A stretch of 64,000 nucleotides of DNA from Voacanga thouarsii (lineage: Eukaryota; Streptophyta; Magnoliopsida; Gentianales; Apocynaceae). The stretch spans positions 62,001 through 126,000 of the forward strand of contig JANUWF010002432.1 in NCBI GenBank assembly GCA_026120185.1, written 5' to 3'. Of this stretch, positions 33,144-46,176 are shown piece by piece (position 1 is the first letter of the stretch; each line of letters opens with the position of its first letter). Under the pieces are notes generated by a model, which saw nothing but the letters and a program-made list of their open reading frames with translations, was not told the DNA's origin and searched no databases. The position numbers and the translations under genes were made by a program.

Positions 33144-33927
33144 ATGGATGGTGCTCAATAGAACTATGCTAGGAATGATAGGAGAGTTATGGACGACTTC
33201 GTGAAACCCGCAATCTCGGGCACAGGCTCGAGTAATACTAGACCTAGGGTAGATGCCAACAATTTTGAAATAAAGCCCAACATTATTCCAATGGTGCAGA
33301 ATATGGTTCAATTTGACGGGCTACCGGAAGAGGATCCCAATGCTCACTTAGCCAGTTTTCTTGAGATTTGTGATACCTTCAAGTTGAATGGTGTTTCTGA
33401 AGATGCCATTAAATTAAGACTTTTTCTTTTTTCCTTGAGAGATAGAGCTAAATTGTGGTTAAAGTCTTTACCTACAGGTTCCATCACAATTTGGAATGCC
33501 TTAGCTGAAAAATTTTTGGCCAAATATTTCCTTCCAGCAAGGATAGCCAAACTTAGGAATGAAATCTTCGCCTTCCAACAACTAGATTCTGAGCCCTTAT
33601 ATGAGAGTTGGGAGAGATTTAAGGAAATGTTAAAAAAATATCCACACCACGGATTCGAGCTGGGAATGCAAATGTATATCTTCTTGAATGGCCTTACGTT
33701 TACAACATGACAAGTGATGGACTCTTCTGCAGGGGGTTCCATAAACCATAAAACCCCGGAACAGGTATTTGAGCTTATTGAAAATTTGGCTTCTAATAAC
33801 AATTCTTGGAGAAGTGCAGGGTCAAAGGCTCGTGTGCAAGGAGTGCACAAAGTGGATGCCGTGGCAGCATTAGAGGCTAAGGTAGATGCTTTAACTCAAA
33901 AGATGGAACAATTGGTGATGCCTCAAG
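33144..33927 (+). pseudogene. gag: AT4 gag, N-terminal and capsid part, cut by TK2
   Basis: The ATG at 33144 matches the start in the second gag copy (50261). A TAG at 33159-33161 and a TGA at 33708-33710 interrupt it; otherwise it is open. The retrotransposon Gag fold is marked by DPNAHLASFLEICDTFK, LRLFLFSLRDRAKLW and the FQQLDSEPLYESWERF block. A coiled-coil-like ALEAKVDALTQKMEQL lies near the end. TK2 inserts after MPQ, just before the zinc knuckle. Gag would form the particle that packages element RNA. Confidence 0.88.
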
Positions 33928-34637
33928 TGTAACACCCCACCACCTAGGCCCATCAGGGCCGGGGATGTCGCTCCGTCCAGAGGATAAGAGGTCTTTATAA
34001 CTAGGTTATACAGAATAAAATAAGATAAAGACTTTAAAATTACACTTATTACAACCCAAAGGATGAATACTGGAATAAATCCAAAATAAATTATTTGCAA
34101 CAATCTCTCAATACATCACATAAAGAAAATAACATGAGTCCTCAAAGCATAGGCAACAATCTAGCTAATGACCTCCACAGCAGGATTTCCCTGAAAACAT
34201 GGCAGAAAATGTGGTGAGATAAAAATCTCAATAAGCCCGTGTGTGCTTTGAGTGTTTCAGGTAAAATAATTCATGTATGCAAGTTGCAAAAGTTTCATAA
34301 GGAAAAATGCTGGCAAGCATTAAATAAGTGTTGAAAATAAAGAGTGGCGTTTCGCTTTTCAAATAATACACGTGCACAACAAATACAACCACTCAAATAG
34401 GTAGCCGTGGGTTACCACACGTTGGGCCCCATGACTAAATAACGGTCAGAATGCCACACTTTGTGCAAGCTGACAAAAGGGTAGGTGTACGGCCTACCAG
34501 GTGAGATACTCCTCCATCTCTACACCCAAACTTACCGGTTGTCCATTCCGGGAACAAACAGTCCACATGACTGAAACTTGCTAGCTCGGACCGGTATGAC
34601 CTACCGGACTGGCATCCTATCCAGGAGGGACTCACCC

Positions 34638-34660
34638 CTCAGAGGTGGCCACCTACTGAG
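34638..34660 (-). other. Hairpin in TK2 3' LTR
   Basis: The core AGGTGGCCACCT is a perfect palindrome on the element strand, extended by CTCAG and CTGAG with one bulged base. The TK2 5' LTR has the same at 48695-48717. It occupies the place of the differently sequenced hairpin of TK1. Confidence 0.62.
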
Positions 34661-36306
34661 AGACTTACCCTAACCCTTCAAAGACTAGTCCTGGTGGTCT
34701 ACCCTTATTGAGTATTCAACGTTGATTGTCTCATTTGGGAGAAAATTGATCATAATCTGCTTTATTTGGAAATAGCAATTAAGGGTTTCTAAAAGTCTTG
34801 TCAAAGTTGGGTTTTAGAAAGAGTTTAGCATTCTGTGTAAAACTGCTTGTTTAATTTTCAAATGATTTGTTTGTCTGGAATAAAAGGGAAAAATAGTCCT
34901 TAATTGCCTTCACAAAATAAATGTCCATACGCATCGCATTTGGCTTGCCACAATAATTTTGATCTTCACAAAATTCCATGCAGGAGCTTACCTGATTCTT
35001 TGCTTGCTCAAACTCAAAAGTCTTCAAAGGCTGACCTAACCCCGCCTGGGGTAAACACAAAACATAAGGTTACATTCAAGCTAAACTCACTTACACAAAA
35101 TAATCCTAGTCCAACCCATTACCATTACGACCCTAATGTTCTAAGCTTTAAGGCTAGCTAAAAAAAGAATTTTATAAAATAAGTCTAGTTTGATAAGTTT
35201 AAATTAACTTGGGGTTCTAAAATAATTACTAATAAATTATAGACTCAATTATTAATTCTTGGGTGCTATCATTAATAAATAAAAGAAGGTTTTAATTTTA
35301 AATAATATTAAGTCCTAATAATATTAATAAATGGTAATTTAAAAGTAGCTTTATTATAAGTAAATAATAAATTACATATAATTTTTAATTAAATTTTTTA
35401 ATAGATAATAAATAATTGGCATTAAATAAAATTAATAATAAATGAATTATTTTAAATTTTTAATTAATAAATAACAAATGGATTTTAATATAAATAATAT
35501 TTAGGAATATAGGTAAAAGTTTGAACTAAGGTCTACAAGGTCATCAATTAATCCTAATATTTTATTTATTATAAAAGATTTATTACTATACATATATTAT
35601 TTTTAACAAAAGATCTCATTTATTTGATAAAGAAAATATTAATATTTTAATTAATAAACCACTCCAAATCTTCCTAGAGTTTCGAAATTTATAGAGAAAA
35701 ATATAGTAGTAATTCTATAAAATTTTGTTAATAAAAATAACCTAGACTTAACAAGGAAATACTCTTTCAGCATGATTTTCCTATTGCTAGAAAAGATTCA
35801 TAAACACATTCTCCAACATCAAATAATAAACCAATCCATTCATGAACACATGCTTGACTTAACACATACTATCACGAGGCTAACTTCCTTCTAGGCATAA
35901 TCATCATTAATTGCTTCAATGGAAAATGGAAACATAAGAGCCTAATCACCTTTGGTGTCATGATCTCTAACATGCTTCAAATATCCATAAAATTCATTAA
36001 GCACGAAGAACATGTAATGATTCAAAAAGAAAACACATACAACTTAGCCATATACAACAATCATCATGTCTTAACTCCATCCCCTTAATCCACATGCACA
36101 TACTCAATCTCCATTCATACTCTATCTCCCTATCAACACCTAGGAGACATGATTTCATAATTTAAAATGAAAGGATTCAAGAATGGATACTTGATTGTCG
36201 ATTGCTTTGATGAAGACAAAAGAAGGTCCACGCGCGGTAGAGAGCCTTGAGTGATCCACAGGAAAAAAACAACCATGGTTGATGGTTGATCAACCATTTC
36301 GGTAGG

Positions 36307-36361
<55 letters not shown>
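36307..36361 (-). repeat. GA/CT microsatellite in TK2 3' LTR
   Basis: A pure (GA)n run of about 50 bp on the plus strand, which is CT on the element strand, at the shared LTR site. Confidence 0.92.
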
Positions 36362-36362
<1 letters not shown>

Positions 36363-37963
36363 ATTAGAAGGGTATATTAAGAATTGAATGGAAAAGGATG
36401 AACAAGAAGGTTGTTCTTGATTTACCTTGTTGATGTTCTTGAGACCTTCAAGGGAAAAAGGCTAATTTTGATCCGTTTGCAAATTCTTTTTTGCGAGATT
36501 TTGTGTTATAAATACCAGAATTGAAGTCTAGGGATTAAGTAGAAGTGATCTGGAGTATTTGAGAGTGATTGGAGGTGTTTAGAGTAGGGTTAGGCTTGAA
36601 GAAGTTTAGTGTGTGTTCTTGGTGAAAATGGAGAGAGTGTGAGAGAAATGCTGCATGAAATCTAGTAGGGTACTGGCCGAATGGTCTAAGGTGAATGGGA
36701 GTTTCAGTTTTCAGCTTGTGGGAGAGAGAGTGATTAGATTTTTTTTTTTTTTAAATTTAAATGGAGGAAGTTGTGGAGTTGTTTAAGGTAGGAGGTTGGC
36801 TATGGTGTTTGATCAAGGAAGGTGTCTATGCTCTTCAATGGTGCCGATTGAACTAGCTACCTTTGCTGGAACAAATGTAGCTTGTTCAGGTTAGAAGGCT
36901 GGCTGAAATGCAGTCTATGATGGCAGAGGAAATTCTGGTTTATTAGTTTGATGCAAGAGTGATTTAATGGAGTAAAATTCTGGAATTATTTTGAAGTTCA
37001 AAAAGAGTTTGGATAGAGTAATCTTAGGAGGGTTTTGAGGTGTGGTTATGGAGTCCATGTATTCAAGGTAAGTGTGAAGGTCAATGATGTTCAGTCCATG
37101 GCTGAGCAAGGATCAATTTTACAGAAGTTGAAGGGTGATTTTTGGCCTAGGCTTGAAGGAAGCAAAGCTGGAGAAATTCTGGTTGCAAGTGGTTCAAAGT
37201 TTCGAAGATTGGTGAAGAATTTTTGTGTAGAATTTTCGCACTTCTTCAGCCCGATTTGCAGCTGGTTCTTGAGGGGGTTTGAAGGTCTTTCAAAGGTGAT
37301 TTTCCAGCCTTCTTTCTGGAGAAATACAGAGGAGTTTTGCTGGCTTGAAGATGGACTAAAACAGTTTCATTTTCTTTATTGAAAGCTGCGAAATGCCCAG
37401 AATTTTTTCCTAGTTTTGCACAGTTGGTGCTGTCCGAAAATTGTACAGATTTTCCAGCCTTCAAGCCACATGAAATGACCATTTTTCTGGTAGCAAATGA
37501 GTGGGTTTACTGGGTGAATTTTTTGAAGAGATGGCTTGCAAAAAATCTGGAAAATTTCCAAATTTTCCTTCACTAAAATATGAACAACATGAAGGTGAAT
37601 TTGAAGGTTCTATCATGGTGATTGATTTCTCTTAGAAACCCTTCCTATTTCCCCTCCCATTTTCGGCCAACCTCCATCCTCCAAGATTGATTTTTGAAAT
37701 TCAAGGATGAGAAATTATCACAGAATTTTTTTGGAATCTAACAGAAAAGATTTAATGGATTCCGGTTCATTTGAATTATGAAAATGCTAGGACAAAGCTA
37801 AAGGTAATAAAAAGGACAAGAATTCCTCCAGAATTCTTTTTAGGACACAATGATAAGATTAGGACATTCTCTTCATGTCTCCCCTAAGACAACATCCCTA
37901 TTTTTTTGTGGAATGCAAGAAAAAAAATTCAACTTAATTAAGATAATCATGATAAAACTTAAA

Positions 37964-38030
37964 TGACGGGATTTGAACTCATGACCTTAGAGATTAATTT
38001 CAAAGCTCTAACTGCTAAATCACAACAACT
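37964..38030 (-). other. tRNA-like segment in TK2 3' LTR
   Basis: On the minus strand TGATTTAGCAG (A-box region, 38022-38012) and GAGTTCAAATCCC (B box, 37980-37968) have the spacing and LTR offset seen in the other copies. The A box is weaker than in the sister LTRs. Confidence 0.55.
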
Positions 38031-38274
38031 GTTGTTCTCATTTTCTCACCCACAAATTTTTCTTATTTAATCCTCATGTTATCTTCCTATTCTGACCTCA
38101 AGCAAAATTACCATTTTACCCTTTCTACTCAATAAGCATAACTAAGTCTTTTAACCTATAAACCACAATTCTAAAGCACATACAATCATTCAAAAATATA
38201 TATATTCATGCAAAATATTATGATATGCATCTCAACCCTCTTACTCTAGGGTTGGCTTTAGGTGGGGTTTCACA

Positions 38275-38287
38275 TCCTCCCCTCCTT
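38275..38287 (-). other. TK2 polypurine tract
   Basis: On the minus strand AAGGAGGGGAGGA lies directly before the 3' LTR start. CCTCCT just upstream can pair with AGGAGG of the tract to give a small hairpin. Confidence 0.82.
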
Positions 38288-38757
38288 AGGAGGATTTCAT
38301 CCCGAAATTCAGACGTACCTCTATCTCAGATCGGGATACTTTCGCCTTACCCATTCTTCTACTTCCCATGTGGCATCTCGCGTGCCATGATGCTCCCACT
38401 GCACTTTTACCATTGGAATCTGCTTGTTCCGGAGAGTCATGATACCTCGGTCCAATACCTTTACGGGTTTCTCCACATAGCTCAGGTCGGGTTGCAACAC
38501 CAACGGCTCATTATTCAAAACATGTCCGGGATCTACATTGTACTTCCTCAACTGTGAAACATGGAATATGTCGTGAATTCCTGTTAACCCATCTGGCAAA
38601 TCCAATCGATACGCCACCGGCCCAATTCTCTCTTTTATTGCAAACGGTCCCAGATACCTCAAACTCAACTTTCCCCCTTTCGGATGTTTTAGGATCCCCC
38701 TATTTGGTGTCAGTTTTAGTAACACGCTGTCTCCCACCTGAAATTCTAACTCCCTCC
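38288..38757 (-). pseudogene. pol: TK2 pol: integrase C-terminus and complete chromodomain
   Basis: The frame is open from the insertion point to the stop at about 38321. It reads FQVGDSVLLKLTPNRG, a GPF-containing module (RYLGPFAIKERIGPVAYRL), the HDIFHVSQLRKY block, and a chromodomain from about KVLDRGIMTLR to WVRRKYPDL with the aromatic and acidic positions kept. The chromodomain is the diagnostic end of chromovirus integrase. The upstream part of integrase lies beyond the inserted solo LTR at 43015. Confidence 0.92.
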
Positions 38758-39004
38758 TGTGAAACCCCAGTCAAGACCAACCTTAGAGTAAGGGGGTTGG
38801 GATGCATATCTTGCTTTATTTCATGATTAAATATGCTTTCATATGATTTCTATGTGCTTTGAATTTGATTTTTATTATCTTGAAGTCTTGTTGGTGAGTG
38901 ATGTGTGAGAGGGGCAAAATGGTAATTTTTGCCCGAGGTGAAAATAAGGAGATAGCTTGTGGATTGAATAGAAAATAATTTTTCTAGTAGAAATAGCAAC
39001 AAGA

Positions 39005-39070
39005 GTTGTTGTGGTGTAGTGGTTAGAGCTTTGGAATTAATTCTTGAGGTCTTGGGTTCAAAGTCTATCA
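39005..39070 (+). other. tRNA-like segment in the solo LTR
   Basis: TGGTGTAGTGG at 39012-39022 fits the A-box consensus fully. GGGTTCAAAGTC at 39054-39065 is a partly decayed B box. Confidence 0.58.
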
Positions 39071-42000
39071 TAGAAGCTTTAGCTTGAGTAAATTTTATTT
39101 TGCTTGGGAAAGGATGGTTTCGGCCTTAAGGGCCTAGATTAATGTGGTGATGATGTTCTAGGAGAGGCATGATGGAAGTAACCTCATTCCACTCCTTTTA
39201 CTCTCCTCAAAATTCTTATAGGGAAAATCATTCTTCCTTCATCTTTAGTTTTCCTTAGTTTCAACTCATTGGTTTGATCAAGATGTTCTAGCCTTTTTCT
39301 TTCCAGAAAATTCAGTAAAGTACTGAGGTCTTTTAGGATCGAAACGTCTTGGTAAAAGACTCCTTATGGTCTGAAAAATATGGAAGAGTTGTGAGGAATT
39401 TCAAGAGGAAAATCCCTCTAGTGAGCTTGCAGAAATTTTCCTCTAGCTTAGTTCATCTTTCTTCATAGAATGAGCTGGAATTTTTCAGCTTGTTATACCT
39501 TCAAAGGGTCAAAATTTTTAGCTAAAATTCCCTCCCAAATGCTACCAGAAAAATGGTCTTTAGGATAAGTTTGAAACCTGAAAGTTTTTGTCCAATTTCG
39601 GACTGCTCAAGCTGGAGCAAAACAGGAAAAATTCCTGTACGAAAATCAACTTTGAAAGCTCCAAACCAAGCTGTTTTCTCCCAAATTTTGTGCAGTACCT
39701 TAGCCATGTTTTTCCTCCATAAATAAGGCTGGAAACTAGCCTTGAATACCCTTGAAACCCTCCTTCTATCTCGCTGCAAAATGGATGGAAGTGGCAGACG
39801 AAAATCTGCCAGAAAATTCACTGTGCAACGAAAATTCTGTGCAGATTTTCGTCCAGCTTGTTTCCTATCTCTCTTCCAGCCAAAACACCAACCTTAATCT
39901 GTCAAAACCTTCCTTAAACCTCCATCAACAGAGCTCTATTTATCCTCTTGAACTTCTGCACGAAATTCCATTAATGGCTGTCCAAAAATCTCTCAAATAA
40001 ATCCCTGCAATTTAGCTTGATTGGTTTCCAAAATTTCAGCCATCTTATTTAGTAACCTTCCATAATATTTTGCTCAATGGACCAGACTTCTTCTTCATCA
40101 TTGTACACCCTACTTTTGGCCACCATAAGCCTCCATAAGTCAGCATTAATCCGACGAAATTCTGCTTAAACAATCAGCCATGGCAGACTTCAAAGCTGTC
40201 CAAGCAATCAAGATATTCTTAGGATATTTACTTTCCAAATTCACTTCCTAAAAATATTCTTCAAGGATTGTAACAACTAACCTTTCCTTTTCCCTCTCAA
40301 ATCAGAGAAACATCCTCCTAAACCCTACAGAATTTTGGCAACCCTCATTCCACAGAAAATTCGGCAGCCACAACAACCATTCCTCTTGATTTTTCTTCAG
40401 CCATCAAGAACACACACTATACCAAGAACACCTACTCTTTCTCTACACTTAATACCCCTCCAAACCATCTCAAACCCTCACGAAAATCTCCAGATTGAGT
40501 CTACTCATTGCTGTGAATCCATCAACACCAATATTAACATCAAACTCCTCCAAACATCTTGCTACTTTGGATCAAAGCAGAAATTTCTGGACAAGAACAT
40601 CTTTAAGGTAAAATCACTCTATCAACATCAACCTCTTCAACTTGATCTCTAATGAAAACCTATATGAATGATCACACTAATGACTTCCTCTTCTTCTTCT
40701 CTCTCTCTCTCTCTCTCATGGACCGAAATTCCCCCTCTTGGCCGAATGGACTCTTCTTTCATGACCATGCTTTCGCTACCTTTCTTGAACAAGATTAGCT
40801 ATCTAGGAGTTGGGATCTTCTCTAAACTCCTTCAAGTCATTCATCAATCAAGTAAGTACCTTCAATCCTCTTTTTAAAATTTTAGAATCATGTCTCTAGG
40901 ATGATGTTGTGAGAAGATGATTGGCGATGGGATTGAGTATGTGATGTTGTTGATTGAAGCATGAGTATATGTATGATTGTGAAGGAGATGAGATTTATAC
41001 CTGGAAGGATTATTTTGGTGGATTGAATGATGAGTTGAGGCTTGATGCATGTCATAGGTAGTATTTGTGATGAAGCATGTTAGAGATTATGTCACCATTG
41101 GTGAATAGGATTTATATGCATGATTAGATTATTGAAGCCATGATCATGTTTATGCTAGTAGAGGTTAAGTCATATCTTAATAAATTTAGATATATGTCTA
41201 TATGCAAGATTTGGATGATTTGATGAGTTGAAGGATTGTGCATGTTAATGATTGTGGTTGGCCATAGAATCTTGATCATGATCTAGTGATCCCTAAGCTA
41301 ATTTTATTTCATGAATAAAATGTTTAATAATAATTTTTGCTAGAGAATTTCGAAAACCCTAGGAAGGGTAGATTTGGAATTATTATATATGTAAAGGATA
41401 TTTTGGTCAAATAAATAGTAATTTTTCTAAGAAATAAAATAAATAAATATTATTTAAAATAAAGAAATCAATTAAAGCCTTTATGAAAAAAAAAAAAGAT
41501 TTATACTTAGTAAAATATTTACTAAAACAACACCCTTAAGGATTTACTTATTATTTTCCAAGCAAAACTCATTAAGTTTATTCTCAATTAATTTTACCTA
41601 TCAATTATTCTCTAACAATTTAGTTATTAATAAATCACTATTTTACCTAGTACCACCTATAACTCTTGATCAAATAAACTTTAAATTTTCCTTAACAAGA
41701 TTTAAACTTTCAACCTATTAGGATTCACTTCCCAAACCATTAATTATTTTAAATAACAAATTAAACTTAGCTTATAAACTTACTTATTTATTATTTTACC
41801 TTAAAGCTTGGGACACTAGGACAATTAAGGAAGTGGATTGTGGCTTGAATCTGATTAAGATTTGTATTTGCCCATGTGGGGTTAGGTCATCTGTCCGAGA
41901 CCTTGTTGTTGTGAGCAAGACTCAGGTAAGCTCCTGCATGAAACCTGTTTGATGCAAAATGTTTATTATGGCAAGCCAAGTGTAGAGTGCATGGACACTC

Positions 42001-42253
42001 ATTTATGTAAAGGTAATTGAGGATTATTTCCATTCTCATTCCAGACAAATAAATTATTTGTAAATCAATGGGCGGTTTTACTCAAAACCTAAAATTCGTT
42101 CTAAAACCAGTTTTGCCCCAAACTTTGGAAAACCTTAATTGCCATTTTCAAGTGGAACCGTGTTTTGTTCATTTTCTTCCCAAGTGGGATATGTTACGTT
42201 GAGTACTCAACAGGGGTGGACTGGTAGTACTAGTTTTGAAGAGCAAGAGTGAG

Positions 42254-42282
42254 TCTTCTGGCAGGAGGCCACCTCCAGAAGA
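42254..42282 (+). other. Hairpin in the solo LTR
   Basis: The sequence and position are the same as at 13012-13040 in TK1: TCTTCTGG pairs with CCAGAAGA around a GGAGG/CCTCC core. Confidence 0.6.
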
Positions 42283-43014
42283 TAAGCTCAACTTAGAGAA
42301 ACGTCAGTACTACTTAGTCAGGCCGGTCCGAGCTAACAGTTTGTTTTATTTCAGTCAAGTGACTGTGTTTTGCCAGAATGGACACCCGGTTGTTGTTTGG
42401 GTATAGAGAAGGAGGAGTATCTTGCCTGGTAGGCCGATCACTTACCTTTTGTCAGTCTGCACAAAGTGTCGTTATTCTGACCGGTTATGGGGCCCAACGT
42501 GTGGTAACCCATAATCCTTTCTTTCGAGTGGTTGATCTTATAAATTATGTATGGCTAGATAAGCCAAAACGCCACTCTTGCTGTTGACTAATGTTTGTTG
42601 CTTGCCAATATTTCTCTTATAAAGGTTTTACACTTTGCATCCACGAACTGTTTTCACTAAACACCCAAAGCACACACGGACTTACTGAGATTTTTGTCTC
42701 ATCACATTTTATCATGATTTCAGGTTGATCCTGCTGTGGGGATAAGTAGCTAGATTTTGCCTGCTCTGGAAGAATTTTTCTGACTATTATGTTATGTAAT
42801 GTTTGGGAGACGAGAGTGGATGATTTTACTTATAGTTTTATTTTATTAATTTATGGATTCAGTTTTGATGCATTTTTTGGTTGTAATAAATTTTTAAGTT
42901 AAGTATTATTTTCTTCCAGCAATTTTATTTGTGTGACCTGGTTATAAAGACCCATTTTCCTTTGGACGGGGCGACATCCCTGGCCCTGGCGGGCCTAGGT
43001 AGCGGGGTGTTACA

Positions 43015-43631
43015 AGCTACCTATTATCTGCATAACTCTTTTGTCTGCTTTGGATTGCTTTCAACATTTCCTTAATTAACTTGACCTTGTCCAACATTTC
43101 TTGAACATAGACTTCTCCCGATTTACTTATGTGACCATCCTCTGATCAACTCCAGTACAGTGGCACCTGACACTTACGTCCATATAGAGCTTCATACGGA
43201 GCCATTCCAATCGAAGCTTGATAACTGTTATTGTATGACAACTCGGTATACGGCACACTTTCGATCCACTTATCCCCGAAATCCAATACACAGGCTCTCA
43301 GCATATCTTCCAACATCTGAATAACCCTTTCTGACTGCCCATTGGTCTGCGGATGCGCCGTCGTACTGAACTTCAGACTAGAACCCATCGATTCTTGAAA
43401 TTTGCCCCAAAATCGGGATGTAAATCTCGGATCACGGTCGGACACAATACTTGAAGGCACTCCGTGTAATCTGACTATTTCCCGCACGTAGGTCTGAGCT
43501 AACTTTTCCATTGAATCCTTTACATTCACGGGTATAAAATGCGCCGACTTGGTCAATCGATCCACCACTACCCATATGGCATCTTTTTGGTTTCTTGCCA
43601 TAGGGAGTCCGGTAACGAAGTCCATGGTCAC
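43015..43631 (-). pseudogene. pol: TK2 pol: integrase catalytic core
   Basis: A 161-codon open stretch (43631-43146) has TMDFVTGLP (first Asp), IVSDRDPRFTSRFW (second Asp) and HPQTNGQSERVIQ (Glu), so the D,D-35-E triad is complete. The frame ends at a TGA where TK1 has Trp, and continues towards the QKSYADNR stretch at 43015, where the solo LTR interrupts it. The stop just upstream of 43631 also replaces a Trp codon. The domain would insert element DNA into the chromosome. Confidence 0.92.
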
Positions 43632-43643
43632 CTCTTCCCATTT

Positions 43644-44322
43644 TTATTCCGGTACTGGCAACGGTTGTAAAAATCCTGCCACCTTCTTGTGCTCCGCTTT
43701 GACTTTCTGACAGGTTAAACACGTTGAGACGTATTTAACCACGTTCCGCTTCATCCCAGGCCACCAATAAGACTTTTTCAGATCTTGATACATCTTGACC
43801 TCTCCCAGATGAATGGCATACTTGCTGCTATGCGCTTCTTCTAAAATTCTGTCCCTCAACTGGAGCTCCTCGGGTACACACAAACGATCCCGGAAGTACA
43901 ACACTCCTGCTTCGTTCTGTCGGAACTCACTGCCTTGCCGCTTAAGCTCATTGTCCTTGAAAAGCCGAAATTCCGCATTACTCTGCTGGGCCTCAATAAT
44001 CTCCTGTCTCAATTTGGTATCAACCTCAGGTTATTAATAATAATCTTCTCTTCTTGCACTTCTGCTCTTCTATCCAACACATCTTGAACTACCTGGACCT
44101 CTTGTATCCTTAGCCTGGCCATTTTGACTTTTCGACTCAGGGCATCAGCAACGACGTTGGCTTTCCCGTGGTGGTAGTTGATAGGACAACGGTACTCTTC
44201 CAGAAATTCCATCCATCTTCGCTGCCTCAAATTCAAGTCTTTCTGGGTGAAGATGTACTTCAAGTTTTTGTGATCAGTGAACACCTCATATTCCGCTCCA
44301 TACAAATAGTGTCGCCACTTCT
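43644..44322 (-). pseudogene. pol: TK2 pol: RNase H end, linker and integrase zinc finger
   Basis: 44322-44013 holds the later part of RNase H ([11 protein letters not shown] and VVADALSRK, with both Asp). A one-base deletion near 44010 shifts the frame. 44012-43644 then holds the linker and the integrase HHCC finger (HSSKYAIH and CLTC). It matches TK1 2000-2470 closely. Confidence 0.9.
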
Positions 44323-45114
44323 TTAATACGAACACAATGGCAGCCAGCTCCAGATCATGCGTGGGAAAATTGGCTTCAATTTTCGAGAAGCATAGGTGAT
44401 CAGCTTCCTATCTTGCATCAAAACTGCTTCCAAGCCTTCCTTCGAAGCATCCGTATATAGAGCGTAAGGTTTATCTGCCTCTGGTAGATTCAACACAGGC
44501 GCTGTCGTTAACCTCCGCTTCAACTCTTGAAAACTCTTTTCGCATTTTTCATTCCAAACAAAGGGTACGTCCTTTCTCAGCAGCCGGGTCATAGGAGATG
44601 CTAGCGTTGAAAACCCCTTAAAACACCTCCGGTAGTAGCCAGCCAATCTTAAGAAGCTTTGAATCTCGGTGATGTTCTCTGGTTGCTTCCAGTCTGAAAT
44701 GGCTTCAACCTTCGCTGGATCTACTTTGATCCCCTCCTTGGTCACCACGTGACCAAGAAATGCCACACTATCCAACCAAAACTCGCACTTGCTAAACTTG
44801 GCGTAAAGCTTGTGCTCCCTTAGCTTTTCTAGTACCAACTTCAAATATTCTGCATGGTCCTCTAGGCTCTTGGAGTATATAAGTATGTCGTCGATGAAGA
44901 CCACCACGAACTTGTCCAAGTAGGGTTGGAACACTCGATGCATCAGATCTATAAATACCGCGGGTGCGGTGGTTACCCCGAAAGGCATCACCACAAACTC
45001 ATAGTGACCATATCTTGCATTGAAGGCCATCTTAGGAATATCTTCCTCTTTTATCCTCACTTGATAATAGCCTTGCCTTAAATCCAGTTTGGAGTAACAA
45101 CTGGATCCTTACAA
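44323..45114 (-). pseudogene. pol: TK2 pol: reverse transcriptase palm to RNase H start
   Basis: A 245-codon open frame starts just after a TAA that falls between DELFDQL and GSSCYSKL, the same place as the TAA in TK1. It has MPFGVTTAP, the catalytic [15 protein letters not shown], and the first RNase H Asp in [10 protein letters not shown] 10-base deletion near 44375 shifts the frame after SRKLKP, so the ORF ends out of frame. The reverse transcriptase palm itself is intact. Confidence 0.92.
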
Positions 45115-46176
45115 CTGGTCGAACAGCTCATCAATTAACGGCAGAGGATATTTATTCTTGATGGTCAGGTTGTTCAAGCCTCGGTAGTCAATACATAGCC
45201 TTAGAGTCCCGTCCTTTTTCTTTAGAAATAGCACAGGTGCTCCCCAGGATGACATGCTAGGTTTGATATAGCCTTGCCTCACCGACTCTTCTAGCTGCTC
45301 TTTTAATTCTTTCAACTCCGCCGGTGCCATCCGATACGGAGTTCGAGACACTGGTTCCAATCCTGGGACTAGATCAATGGTGAACTCAACTTCTCGATTG
45401 GGAGGTAGAGAAGTGAGTTCCGCAGGGAACACGTCAGAAAAATCCTTTACCACCTCAGTATCCTCCAGGGTGCACTGGTCCTTTGACTTGTTTATCACAT
45501 AGGCCAGATATCCTTGACATCCTTGCCTTAATAATTTCCGGGCTTTAGCCCCAACTATCAAAAACTTCAATTCTTTTACTTTCTTGCCATTGAACTCCAA
45601 CACATCACATCCTAGTCTAATGAACTGAACTGACTTATTCTTAGAGTCTACTCTAGCCCCATGCTTTGTTAGCCAATCCATTCCCAATATCAAATCATAA
45701 TCATCAATAGCTAAGACTATTAGATCTCCCTCTAAGCTTTCTCTCCCTACTTCAACTTTACAATTCTACACATACCGATCCGCTTGCACCATTTTCCCCA
45801 AAGGCGTACTTACTAACAAGGTAAAAGATAGTTCTACTCCATCCCAACCCAATTGATATGCATAATTTTTATTTAAATAGGAATGGGTAAATCCAGGGTC
45901 TATCAATGCATTAACGGAACGTCCTTGGATAGTAAACAAACCTTCCACTACTGCTGCATCAGCTCCAACCTCCTCCCGGTTGAGAACGAAAACTTTTGCT
46001 TTCATCTGCGGCTTCTGCGTTCCACTCCCGGAAGCTCCTGAGGTATTGGCTCGATTGAGCCCCGGGTTCTGAGATGGGTTCCCTTGTCCGATCCGGAGAA
46101 GCTTAGGTAGGCATTCCGCAGATGGTTCGGGTCTCCGCAGTGGTAGCATTTCCGCTCGCCTCCTCTGGACCAACAA
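45115..46176 (-). pseudogene. pol: TK2 pol: protease, linker and reverse transcriptase fingers
   Basis: The protease core is ALIDPGFTHS with a second block [13 protein letters not shown] near 45766 breaks it. The frame then stays open over 194 codons through the [14 protein letters not shown] linker to [15 protein letters not shown] and DELFDQL, and ends at the TAA shared with TK1. Asp-Pro-Gly in place of Asp-Ser/Thr-Gly at the protease active site is shared by both TK elements. Confidence 0.9.

Larger units (their letters stand above)
33928..38274 (-). repeat. TK2 3' LTR (4347 bp)
   Basis: It starts TGTGAAACCCCACC at 38274 and ends GGGGTGTTACA at 33928. Landmarks in the same order as in TK1 are the tRNA-like segment (37964-38030), GA run (36307-36361), AT-rich block (about 35160-35650), hairpin (34638-34660) and terminal hairpin (33947-33960). 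Confidence 0.93.
38758..43014 (+). repeat. Full-length TK solo LTR (4257 bp) inside TK2 integrase
   Basis: It runs from TGTGAAACCCC to GGGGTGTTACA in the orientation opposite to TK2, with no internal sequence attached. It separates the ADNR and RRELEFQ parts of integrase, which are continuous in TK1. The flanks (CCTCC on the left, AGCTA on the right) do not match, so a clear target duplication is lacking. It carries the tRNA-like segment, a CT run (40686-40718), an AT-rich block (about 41300-41800) and both hairpins. Confidence 0.92.

Noticed and set aside
33344..33850. 168-codon minus-strand ORF over AT4 gag (also 63195-63653 over AT5 gag)
   Set aside because: These are shadows of gag, whose own frame gives a clear Gag signature on the other strand.
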